A DNA stretch of 34,282 bases from Haplosporangium gracile (taxonomy: Eukaryota; Mortierellomycota; Mortierellomycetes; Mortierellales; Mortierellaceae), in contig JAAAUF010000408.1 of NCBI GenBank assembly GCA_015499985.1, forward strand, positions 1,016-35,297. The letters are read 5' to 3'. Of the stretch, positions 13,289 to 22,300 are shown one piece after another (within the stretch, counting starts at the first letter, position 1; every line of letters begins with the position of its first letter). Under the pieces are notes generated by a model, which did no database searches, was not told the DNA's origin, and worked only from the letters and a program-made list of their open reading frames with translations. The position numbers and the translations under genes were made by a program.

Positions 13289-14746
13289 TTAATTTCGGAA
13301 GGCGCGGACGAGGGCACTCATCTGCTGGATGTCGAGCCACATGCCTTGCTTCTGGTACGGGTGGATGAAAAACGGCGCGGTCACTAGATGATACACCAAC
13401 GTCACCAGGATGCCTCCCTCTCTCATTACACGCTGCTTCATCGGCGAACCATTATTATACGTTCGCTGGATAGCTCTTCCGACAGGACTCCTCTCGATCG
13501 CCTTGGAAACCACGACCCCCGTAGCCTGAATCATGAAATACGCCATCTGACTCCAAATTGGCTCTCTCCACAGTGCGTAGACAATGTAGGCGTGCATGAC
13601 TCCAGACAGGAAGAAGACGGCATAGACGGGGAGGACCTCACGCGCCCATTGTGAGCCTCGACGACCCAACCGTTCGGGACCCAGATGCTTCCTACAGAAT
13701 CGTTGGACAGGGTTAAACCCCAAATCGACCCAAATGTACCGAAACAGCGTCTGCCAATTGACCCAGAAGTCCGTAGGCGAGTACGCAAAAAGCGGCAACT
13801 TGCTATCGAGCATAGTCCACTCTATCGGATCGGCTCTCTCTCCGGTCGAGGCCGAGTACACGATGGCGGTGAGGAAGACGGTGGTTCGGATGTAGAAGAT
13901 CACAAACGAACATACGGCGAGGACCATGAGCCCGTACTCGAGTGTAGGGGAGGAGAGCATTTCGGAGGCGGTGTAGAAAGACATGAAGTAAATGATGGAG
14001 TCAAAGATGGTATAGTAGACCAGGAAGGGCGGGAGGAGGTCTTTCCAGGAATAGCCGATCGAGGAGGCGGACTTTTTACCGGTTTGTTTTCGCATAGGTG
14101 ACCAAAGTTCGCCTTGGAAGCGGTCTTTGTCCCAGTGGAGGGAGTCGCCGGTCTCGACGATTGATCCAGTCGGCGTAATCGTTGTTGTTGTCGACTTGGT
14201 CGAGGTGGGGGAAGAGGAAGAAGAGTCGGTCTTCTTTGATCTCGCAGAAGCATCCTTCATAGCCCGGGCAGTCCTCGATGCCAGGAAGTACCGACTGGGG
14301 ACCCCTGTCCAAGGCTGGACATAGTACAGATCGACCATCCTAGTCACCGTCGCGATCGAAGCAACCGTCATGGCGAAATGGAAAAACACAGTCGGACAAG
14401 TATACAATAGAGGCACGAATAGTAGGACTAGAATAAAAGGAAACGCCAGGATCTGTTTGACACGACCGGATCTTGGAAGGGGCCAGACAAACATCCCGTA
14501 GAGGACTACGAGAGCAATCATGGTTAAGCCTACGAAGAGGACGTCATTAATGACTCTGTGGGGCGGAAGGAGTGAAATGGGGACAGAGGACTTGGTGGTG
14601 ACTGCGGCGAAGAATGCAGAGCTGGTAGTCCAGCGCCAGGGTATGGCGAGGATGTGGACGATTGGGAGGTTAGAGTGGGTCCGGAGAAAGGTCAGGAACT
14701 GCCCGCCGTTGTACTGTAGCTGAGCGAGTGCTGCTTCAATCGCCAT
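13289..14746 (-). CDS. Wax-synthase-like MBOAT acyltransferase, copy 2
   Basis: A single exon of 485 residues starting MAIEAALAQLQ; the frame runs further upstream but holds no earlier ATG I could support. PWRWTT near residue 45, DLYYVQPWTGVPSRY, a Ser/Thr-rich hydrophilic loop, FWVNWQTLFRYIWVDLGFNP and FFLSGVMHAY (His385) mark it as the wax-synthase branch of MBOAT, with multiple membrane segments expected in the ER. It is obviously a tandem duplicate of the gene at 15372-16871: the N-termini, the HLGPERLGRRGSQWAR block and the upstream DNA all correspond. Its 3' end faces that of the MTA1 gene, only 120 bases away, so the two transcripts may overlap. The acyl acceptor is unknown. Confidence 0.85.
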   Translation of the reverse strand: MAIEAALAQLQYNGGQFLTFLRTHSNLPIVHILAIPWRWTTSSAFFAAVTTKSSVPISLLPPHRVINDVLFVGLTMIALVVLYGMFVWPLPRSGRVKQILAFPFILVLLFVPLLYTCPTVFFHFAMTVASIATVTRMVDLYYVQPWTGVPSRYFLASRTARAMKDASARSKKTDSSSSSPTSTKSTTTTITPTGSIVETGDSLHWDKDRFQGELWSPMRKQTGKKSASSIGYSWKDLLPPFLVYYTIFDSIIYFMSFYTASEMLSSPTLEYGLMVLAVCSFVIFYIRTTVFLTAIVYSASTGERADPIEWTMLDSKLPLFAYSPTDFWVNWQTLFRYIWVDLGFNPVQRFCRKHLGPERLGRRGSQWAREVLPVYAVFFLSGVMHAYIVYALWREPIWSQMAYFMIQATGVVVSKAIERSPVGRAIQRTYNNGSPMKQRVMREGGILVTLVYHLVTAPFFIHPYQKQGMWLDIQQMSALVRAFRN

Positions 14747-15371
14747 TATTAGGGAAGGAGGAGAAAAGAGACCAAGGAAAGAGCAATGCTTATTTGAAGA
14801 AAGGTTTTGTTTGGTTTGCAGGTCCGTGAGTGCGACTGTTTGGAATGTTTTACAAAAGGTTGTTGGTGGGAAATACAAAGAAGGGGTGATAAGGGGCAGG
14901 TTGCGTTTGCTACACCCTTTTGGAAGGAGGAGTAGGTGTAAAAGAGAAGAATAAGAAGAAAAGGAAGGGAACAAAGCACACGAAGGTGCGATGAGTGCAA
15001 AACGGAATGGGAAGAGTGAATGACAAAAGAGAAGTAAGAAGAGAAGGATGATCAACCGGACAACACTTTATTTTCTGTAAAGCGCATCAAGTCGGACTAT
15101 CTACCCCTTCTTTCCGTCCCACTTTGTTGTGCTCCTGTGAGCAAAATCCAATCATCCCACTCACCACCCACCGGCGGGACATATGGCGGCGTATCCTTAC
15201 TGGTCTCTTCTTTTTGTCAGGAGAACCGTTTTTTTTTTTCTTTTCTTGTGGCACCTTCAACAACCAACTGCCAAGGCAAACCAAATCAAATCAAGACTAT
15301 CATTGTAGGACAACAAGCACACATTCTCATTACTCCACGGTTGATCTGTGTGCAATGTCGACAAGATAGAT
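14747..15371 (-). promoter_or_regulatory. Upstream region of MBOAT copy 2, homologous to that of copy 3
   Basis: The 625 bases between the two tandem MBOAT genes contain the minus-strand promoter of copy 2 and the 3' end of copy 3. Blocks matching the upstream DNA of copy 3 are visible: a GAGCAATG...TTGAAGAAAGGTTTT stretch at about 14781-14815 (16910-16936 in copy 3), a GTGCGATGAGT stretch at 14986-14996 (17103-17113), and TTTTCTTGTGGCACC near 15240-15255 (17436-17451). The promoter was therefore duplicated with the gene. Confidence 0.7.
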
Positions 15372-16871
15372 TTACTTTCCGAAGAAGCGCAGAGTGAAAC
15401 TAATCCCTTTGACTTCGAGCCACATTCCTTGCTTCTCGTATGCAGCAATGAAGAAGGGCGCCGTCGCCATATGAAAAACAAGCATCATCAAAGCCCCAAC
15501 TCCTTTCATGGCATGCTGCCTCAAGGGGGAACCACCCTCATACGCCTGCTGGATCGCCCTTCCGACAAAACTCGTCTCGATCGCCTTAGAAACCACGACA
15601 CCTGTAGCCTGGATCATGAAATACGCCATCTGACCCCACCCGTTCTGCCTCCATAGGGCATAGATAATATATCCGTGCATGGCCCCGGACAGGAAAAAGA
15701 CCGCATAGACGGGGAGGATCATACGAGCCCACTGCGAACCACGACGACCTAACCGCTCAGGGCCCAGATGCTTGATACAGAACCGCTTCACAGGGTTGAA
15801 TCCAAGATCGACCCAGACGTAACGGAAGAGTGTATGCCAGTTGATCCAGAAATCAGTTGGCGAAAATGCGAAAAGCGGCAATTTTGTGTCGAGCATGGTC
15901 CATTCCTGCGGATCGGCTCTGTTCCCTGTGATGGCACAGTACATGATGGCGTTCATGAAGACAGAGGCTCGGAGGTTGTTGTACACATATGAGCACACAA
16001 CACTGACTATGAAGCCGTACTCGAGCGTTGGGGCCGACATTACTTCCTCGGAGGTGTAGAAGGACAGGAAGTAGAGGATCGAGTCAAAGATGATATAGTA
16101 GACCAGGAACGGTGGGACGAGGTCGATCCAGGAGCGGCCAACTGAAGGAGGGGATTTTTTGCCGGTTTGTTTCCTCAAGGGCGACCAGAGTTCTAGCTGC
16201 AACCGTTCATTGTCCCAGTGGAAAAAGTCGCCAGTCTCGACAGTTGGTGCATTCGTTGTCGCCGTTGTGGTGGCGGTCATTGTTGTTGTTGTTGTCGTTG
16301 TCGTCTTGATGTGGCCGCTCGCCAACTTAGTTGAGGAAAAAGAAGAAGTGTCGGTTTTCTTGGACAGAGCAGTAGCACGGGCAGCCTGCGAGGCGAGATA
16401 ATACCGGCTGGGGACCCCCGTCCAGGGCTGGACATAATACAGATCAATCATCCTAGTAGCCGTCCAGATCGCAATGACGGTCATCATAAAGTGAAAAAAG
16501 GCTGTCGAACAGGTATACAAGATTGGGACGATGACCAGATACATAATTAGAGGAAACGCCAGGAGCTGTTTGACACGTCCCGCTCGAGGAAAAGGCCAGA
16601 GAAACATGCGGTAGAGGATGATGATGGCGAGGATGAGGGAGATGCTGAGGAGACCGTCGCTGATGACTTTGTGAGGTGGGAAGAGCTGTTCGGAGGTAGG
16701 GAAGGAGTAAGTCACGGCGGCGTAGAGTGCGGAGGTGGTTGTCCAGCGCCAGGGAGTGGCGAGAACGTGGGCGATTGGGAGATCGGAGTGGGTCCGGAGG
16801 AAGGTCATGAATTTGTCGGCGCCGTGACTTAACGTGTCCTGGACCTGATCGAGTACCGTTTCAATCGCCAT
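15372..16871 (-). CDS. Wax-synthase-like MBOAT acyltransferase, copy 3
   Basis: A single exon of 499 residues beginning MAIETVLDQVQ. It shares with copy 2 the PWRWTT, DLYYVQPWTGVPSRYYLAS, WNDER/DKDR-type loop end, FWINWHTLFRYVWVDLGFNP, HLGPERLGRRGSQWAR and FFLSGAMHGY (His399) blocks. The main differences are the N-terminal 30 residues and the hydrophilic loop, where copy 3 carries a threonine-rich run (about TTTTTTTTMTATTTATT) encoded by ACA/ACG/ACC repeats. That accounts for most of its extra 14 residues. Function is as for copy 2: a predicted ER membrane acyltransferase of unknown acceptor. With copy 2 in the same orientation 625 bases away, the pair is a head-to-tail tandem duplication. 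Confidence 0.85.
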   Translation of the reverse strand: MAIETVLDQVQDTLSHGADKFMTFLRTHSDLPIAHVLATPWRWTTTSALYAAVTYSFPTSEQLFPPHKVISDGLLSISLILAIIILYRMFLWPFPRAGRVKQLLAFPLIMYLVIVPILYTCSTAFFHFMMTVIAIWTATRMIDLYYVQPWTGVPSRYYLASQAARATALSKKTDTSSFSSTKLASGHIKTTTTTTTTMTATTTATTNAPTVETGDFFHWDNERLQLELWSPLRKQTGKKSPPSVGRSWIDLVPPFLVYYIIFDSILYFLSFYTSEEVMSAPTLEYGFIVSVVCSYVYNNLRASVFMNAIMYCAITGNRADPQEWTMLDTKLPLFAFSPTDFWINWHTLFRYVWVDLGFNPVKRFCIKHLGPERLGRRGSQWARMILPVYAVFFLSGAMHGYIIYALWRQNGWGQMAYFMIQATGVVVSKAIETSFVGRAIQQAYEGGSPLRQHAMKGVGALMMLVFHMATAPFFIAAYEKQGMWLEVKGISFTLRFFGK

Positions 16872-17113
16872 CGTTGTTGAAGATAAAGGAAAGAGAGAGA
16901 ATAGGGGAAGAGCAATGGTTACTTGAAGAAAGGTTTTTTGTTTGCGTTGTAGGTTCCTGAGTGCAATTGTTTAAAAAAGTTTATTGTTGTGGGAAAAACA
17001 AACAAAAGTGTGCTGGGGTCAAGGCGCGCTCCTGAACAGGGAAAAGGTAGAGAGAAATAAGAAAGAAGAATAAAGAGGGAAGTGAGATCAAGACACACCG
17101 AAGTGCGATGAGT

Positions 17114-17166
17114 AAAAAGGGAATGAGGAAGTAGATGAGAAAAAAGGGAATGAGAAAGTAGATGAG
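17114..17166. repeat. Direct repeat, 26 bases x 2
   Basis: Two copies of a 26-base A/G-rich unit (AAAAAGGGAATGAG, G or A, then AAGTAGATGAG) lie at 17114-17139 and 17141-17166 with one mismatch, upstream of MBOAT copy 3. Only the first part has a counterpart upstream of copy 2, so the second copy probably arose after the gene duplication. Confidence 0.9.
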
Positions 17167-17251
17167 AAAAAAAAGGAAAGAGAGAAGGAGACATAAATGA
17201 CCAACTGGTCGACCACCTTTATTTCACGCTTGAGCGTGTAACTGATGTCTG

Positions 17252-17296
17252 CTTCCCTTTTTCCCTCTTCCCTTTTTCCCTCTTCCCTTTTTCCCT
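17252..17296. repeat. Tandem repeat, 15 bases x 3 (CTTCCCTTTTTCCCT)
   Basis: Three perfect head-to-tail copies of a 15-base pyrimidine unit, just beyond the CACGCT/AGCGTG inverted repeat, in the divergent promoter region. No matching array is seen upstream of MBOAT copy 2. Confidence 0.92.
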
Positions 17297-18004
17297 TTCT
17301 GTCCTTCTGTGTCCGTGTTGTTGATTGATACATTTTTCCTATTCCCTTCTGGCAATCATCCCAGTGAGAGAAGGGACATGGGGACATTGGGACATCAGGA
17401 CAGAATCTCTTTCTTTGCTTTCTTTTTTCTTTTATTTTCTTGTGGCACCATCAGTCAACCACCAACAGCCCAAATCAATACTATCGATGCCAAAAAAGAA
17501 CGCTTCGATCCATGACGCGATGTTGGCTTATCATTAGAAGGATCGTAGATATGCCACCACACGTAGCTGCTGGGCGTCGACCTGGAAAAAAAGAAAAAAA
17601 AAAGTTCGGCAAAGGCTGATCAGCAAACAAGAGAACCCTGGTCAACAATGAGCTATTTCTGTCTCGTCCCCGTTGCCCCAATACCCCCGAACTCAAAAAG
17701 ACTCATAATCACTCAATAAGCAATCAAAGCGCAGTTTCCTTCCTTCAAAGGAGCTACCTTTTCTTTCTTTCATGTATCTTACTCTCTGTCTGTGGGGGAC
17801 GAATGAATGAACGAAAAGGTAAAAAGAAAAAGAATGATGACGAGGTAGGTATATGTGAGGGACAGAAGTTTCAAGATTAAAAAATGGCGTCGTTGGATAA
17901 AAGGAGAACTTTAACCCTCGAGTCGAGTCGATCCTGTCGAGTACAAAATATTGAATGGCGGTTTTGCTTCTTTTCTCCTTTTTTTTTTTTTTTTGCTCGT
18001 TCAT

Positions 18005-18028
18005 CCATTCCTCCATTCCTCCATTCCT
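18005..18028. repeat. Tandem repeat CCATTCCT x 3
   Basis: Three perfect 8-base units lie in the leader of the phosphatase gene, 70-90 bases before its start codon and just after a long T run. Confidence 0.85.
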
Positions 18029-18094
18029 TAACATTCAACACCCATCAACAACCAACTCTTTCCTTCCCAACACCAGACAGCAGAACACAACATC

Positions 18095-18935
18095 ATGGCC
18101 ATTTCGACATTCCCTATCCGTTGCCGTGGTCTCCTCTTCGACATGGTAGGCCCCAATCCAGCCCATTTGCTCTTTTTTCTTACTTTTTCTTTCGTTGCTC
18201 TCCCACGGTTTTGCCACCTTTCCCTTCAATGGTTCCTCATTCAATTGACGCTCCTAACCATTCTATTACTGCTTCAATTGACACCACCTGTAGGACGGCA
18301 CGTTGATCGATACAACAGTAATCGTCGAGCGCCACTGGAAAGTCTGGTGCGAGATCCATAACGTCGACTTCTCTCGCCTCATCTCCGTCTCCCACGGCCG
18401 CCCCTCCATCGAGATCATCAAAGAATTCGCCCCCGCCGAAAAACTACTCGAATATCAAACCCCCGAATACCTGGCCAAACTTGAAGCTGCCGTCGCCAAC
18501 GACATGAATGGCATGATCCTCATCCCCGGAACGAAGGAACTCCTCCACTCTTTGCCGAAGGGTACCTGGGCAGTGGTGACGAGTGCTGGGTTGGAGATGG
18601 CACAGTCTAGGTTTCAGCAGACCGGTTTGGTAACCCCTCCAATTATGGTTACTGCGACCCATGTCTCGAGAGGAAAACCCCATCCGGAGGGATACATGTC
18701 GGCGGCGAAACAGCTGGGTGTTCCTTCTGAGGAGTGTGTGGTCTTTGAGGATGCCCCTGCAGGGATTCGTGCGGGTGTGGCCTCGGGGGCCAAGGCGGTT
18801 ATTGGAATGGACACGGGGACTATGCCTCTGGATCATTTGGTTGAGGCTGGTGCGAACCCCATTGTGAAGAGCTTTGAGGAGTTGGAGTTTTCGTTCTTGG
18901 AGGATGGTATCATTGAGATCAACCTCCGGAGATAG
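18095..18935 (+). CDS. HAD-superfamily phosphatase, glycerol-3-phosphatase / 2-deoxyglucose-6-phosphatase type
   Basis: Two exons, 18095-18145 and 18294-18935, give 230 residues. All four HAD motifs are visible: motif I FDMDGTLIDT with nucleophile Asp16 and acid/base Asp18, motif II VVTSA (Ser114), motif III Lys145 in SRGKPHPEGY, and motif IV VFEDAPAGI (Glu169-Asp170). Size, the alpha-helical cap between motifs I and II, and the GKPHPEGY and EDAPAGI wording match yeast Gpp1/Gpp2 and Dog1/Dog2. Those are cytosolic Mg-dependent enzymes that dephosphorylate glycerol-3-phosphate (osmolyte glycerol synthesis) or 2-deoxyglucose-6-phosphate; sequence alone does not separate the two. The 148-base intron splits motif I exactly between Met17 and Asp18, so unspliced transcript cannot yield active enzyme. 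Confidence 0.9.
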
Positions 18936-19388
18936 GCTTGGAGGACACCTTTTTTTGGATCCTCTTTGTTGCCCTCTCCACCACCATCAGCACCCCTATT
19001 TTCTCTGGTTTTTTTTCTTATCCTGAATGGGGTTGCATCCAACAACAACAACTAAAAAAATCAACAAAACGCTCTAGGAAAATAATAAAATGTGTAGATT
19101 ACCGATAACGCCAGCCAATGTCAACAATGAGTGAACCGCTGACCTTCTTGACGGGACGATAAGGCATATAGGTGCATTATCTTGTCTCTGCGCAATTGTA
19201 AGGTTTATTTTATGTGTGTGTGTGTGTGGTATGCGTCAGTTACCCAGCCAGTCCTTGTGGAGAAGGGTAAGAAAAAGTGGCGTTCCTCAATTGTTTGTTT
19301 GTTTACGGTATTTTTATTCCCCTCACGCTCTCTCGGTAGGGATTGTGTGTGCATGGTAAAGTTTACGCCCTTCCTTCAACATTTTGAC
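18936..19388. other. Convergent intergenic region
   Basis: These 453 bases lie between the 3' ends of the phosphatase gene (+) and the giant helical-repeat gene (-). An A-rich AATAATAAAATG stretch at 19080-19092 could serve as the phosphatase polyadenylation region. A short (TG)n run lies near 19212-19228. No gene is seen. Confidence 0.6.
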
Positions 19389-22300
19389 TTACCCCTCATG
19401 CTCCTCGTTATTCTCCTCGTCTTCATCCTCGTCCTCGTCCTCCTTCTCATTCTCATCCTCCTTCTCATCCCCCTCACCATCCTCAGCACCAGTATACTGC
19501 TCGTTATCCTCTTCATCCTCACCGTCTGTATCATCATCCTCCTCCTTGAGTGCCAAATATCCACCAGGGATAAAATCGCCCAACTGCAACGCAATACTCT
19601 GCCCACCAGATTCATCCTCACACAACTTCTCAACCAAAGCCAGGTACCGAGCCTCAAGAGCCTCCTTACCCTCATTCTCAGCCATCAGCATTCCCGCCTT
19701 GGTTTCAACCGTCGATGACAACCAGGACTTCAAGAAATGCGCCGTCATCTGTTCAATCAGTTGGGCCTCGCGTTGACCCTCGTTCGCGACTTCCTCACGG
19801 ATCTCGTCCAGAAGGTACTCAGCCATGCTCAAGGCTAGACCCAAGGGAGGAGACCAGACGTACGAGAACTCGTCGCCGGTGCCGTCACGGACTGGGGAGA
19901 AGGCGAGTGACATATGGCTGGCCACGGTGATTGTGGAGAGGGTCGAACCGGGGGCGGTAAGGGCCAAACGGACGAAATCCAGGAACACGTAGGGGCGCAT
20001 GACAATGAACTTGGAGTGGCGACCGATCGTGTTGATCGCGTGGTTGGCGTAGGCCTGGACAACCATCGGCGACATGGGCTTTTCAATCGCATTCTTCACC
20101 GCTATTTGTTGTATTTTTTGTTCGAATCAAAACAAGGGGGGGAGGAGTTAATATGATGTACTCATAATCGTAAAACAGAGACAACGTAGACAAAAAAAAG
20201 TACAAAAAGTACGAACCTTGCATACAGGGCTTGAAGTAGTTGCCCAGATCGTTCATCAACTCGTTCCACTTCTTGTCTAACTGCTCAAGCGTGACAGGGT
20301 TCTCAACACCAAGAACCTTGCTGCTCTCAGGGCCAGAACCACCGTGGAAGGCGAAGAAGTATCCATACATGGTGGCGCCATCCATCTGGTGGTTGGCAGT
20401 AAAGGGCGTCAGATCGAAATCGGCAAGGCGACCGTGCAAATACGCCTCCATGATCAGGACAGTCGCCGGCGAGATGCCATAGCTGGCATTGTAAGGATTA
20501 TCCTTTCCAGCCTGAAGGTTACCCAAAGTCATCGCGTACCAGCCAAAGTTCGTGAACTGGTACAGCTTTTCGGGCAACGAGTACGAGACCTGGCCAGAAT
20601 TCAACTGGTTGGTAATGGTACCATGCAGCAACTTGGATGCATCCTTGGGGAAGGCCGTGCAGAAGATGTTCATGTGCGACTTCATCAGAGTCGTTAGGAT
20701 AGCAACATCCGGTCCAGACAACCACTTGGCTTCCCGAGCACGATCCATCATGGGCGTCAGCACCTTGGTCAACAGAGGAAAATCCAACATCTTGCCGCCC
20801 TTGTCGTTGAACATGCGCACGATCTCAGCACTAATCACATTGGCAATGCGCGAGCGGTTTGTCCAGTAGAAGACTGGATGGTCCTGATGGGCCAGGCGTT
20901 CGATAAAGGTACCAATCTCTTCAATGTTAAAGACGCCTCGGTTGCGGTCCAAGATCGACAGGGCCACCTCGTCCACATGGATCCAGTCAATCAACTCCTC
21001 GCGGGGCTCCAGGGCGGCAAGTCCAATGAAGCGCTTCAGGTCGTCGTTGTTGTTGGCCTTCAGCATGAGGCGGTCCCAAATCCAGGTATGGACGTCGTGC
21101 CCAAGCGACAAGTAACGGCTGCTGTAGTCCACAATGCGGAGAAGGATACGGATGGCCTCGCTGTTGATCTCAGCCTGGGTCATACCCGTCTGGGGCTGGA
21201 AGACAGCAATCTCTCTCTCCAAGGCGGTTGCCCAGGTGACCGACTCAATACCCTTGTCCAACAGAGGCTTGGCGATATCGAGCTCCTTGCCAGTAAAGGC
21301 ACCCGCCTCCACGGCCTTTGTAAAGTTCACAAACAATAAAGCCGATCCAAGACAAAGATTGTTGATCCGCTCAAGAGCCTTCTGACGGAGGGTGCGGGTC
21401 TGGGTTCTGTCCAGGAAGAAGTTGACCTGGTCCTGCACAAATCCGATGAGCTCATTCCAGGCGACCATACCCTCACCTCCAGACTCGAGTGCTCCAGACA
21501 CCTCCTTGCCAACGCAACGGGCGATACCCGTAGCAAAGGATAGCCATTGCTTGAGCCTGTCCTCCTTGATGGGCACCAACAACGCTTCCTTTCTCCAGTC
21601 CTTGGCCAAGCGAACGGCATTCTGAGGAGTGACCCATCCTTCGTTGTGGGTAAGCAGCTGAATCGCCAGCACGCTGACTTCCTTCAAATCTCTGTCTGTC
21701 TCCTTCTCCTCAGATGGCTTAGCAGCCATGGGAATCAAGACCTCGTCGACGTAGCGGTTGGTCAGGGCCAGGGGCAGACGAATGACGGCAGTGTCACTCA
21801 AGGTCGTGTTACTGATGCTCGAGTTGTAGATTCCACCTAATGACAGCGAAGGCGTATCGGCAATGTATCGGGGGGAAGGAAGAACGGCGAGAAGAGCAAT
21901 GGCAACACCGTTCTTCTTGTAGGCGTCCGAGCGGGCGGTCTCTGCCACAGCCTTCCAGATCCACTCGATCAAGTCCTTGTAGCGCTCCTCCTTGGCCTCG
22001 GAACTGGCTAAGCGACCGAGCAAAGCCTGAAGCAGGACAAAGCGTGCGTCCTTGTGCAACTCGGGACGCTCCCACAATCCCTTGATCAGAGCCTCCATGC
22101 GAGGGTTGATCATGAGCTCCAGACTGGCACAAGCCAGACGAATACCCTCCTTCTGAACCGTGACCTTCTGCTGACGCTCTCCGACGGCGGGAAAGAGAGG
22201 GAGGATAAAGTCAGGAATCTGGTTGGGAGACACACACTTGAGCGCATTCTCGACGGCATGGATCGAGGTGCGGGCAAAATGGGATTGGACATAGGCGGGA

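Larger units (their letters stand above)
13289..17480 (-). repeat. Head-to-tail tandem duplication covering MBOAT copies 2 and 3 and their promoters
   Basis: Unit A runs from about 13289 to 15290 and unit B from about 15372 to 17480. The offset between matching points is 2083 at the stop codons, 2125 at the start codons (the 42-base coding difference) and about 2195 at the distal TTTCTTGTGGCACC block. Coding parts are strongly similar at protein level; upstream parts match in islands. The exact edges cannot be fixed by eye. Confidence 0.8.
16872..18094. promoter_or_regulatory. Divergent promoter region between MBOAT copy 3 and the HAD phosphatase
   Basis: About 1.2 kb holding the minus-strand promoter of MBOAT copy 3 (16872 to about 17480) and the plus-strand promoter/leader of the phosphatase gene. 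It is rich in short tandem repeats, listed separately, and has a perfect 6-bp inverted repeat CACGCTTGAGCGTG at 17225-17238. No gene is supported. An ATG at 17884 opens a frame that runs past the phosphatase start codon in a different frame. Confidence 0.6.

Noticed and set aside
19182..19718. 178-codon plus-strand frame rich in Leu/Ile/Val
   Set aside because: The Leu/Ile/Val run is the antisense reading of the Asp/Glu codon tail of the giant gene, a common artefact.
20101..20140. GTTCGAATC, resembling a tRNA B box
   Set aside because: It lies in an intron of the giant gene and has no A box or cloverleaf partner sequence at the right distance.
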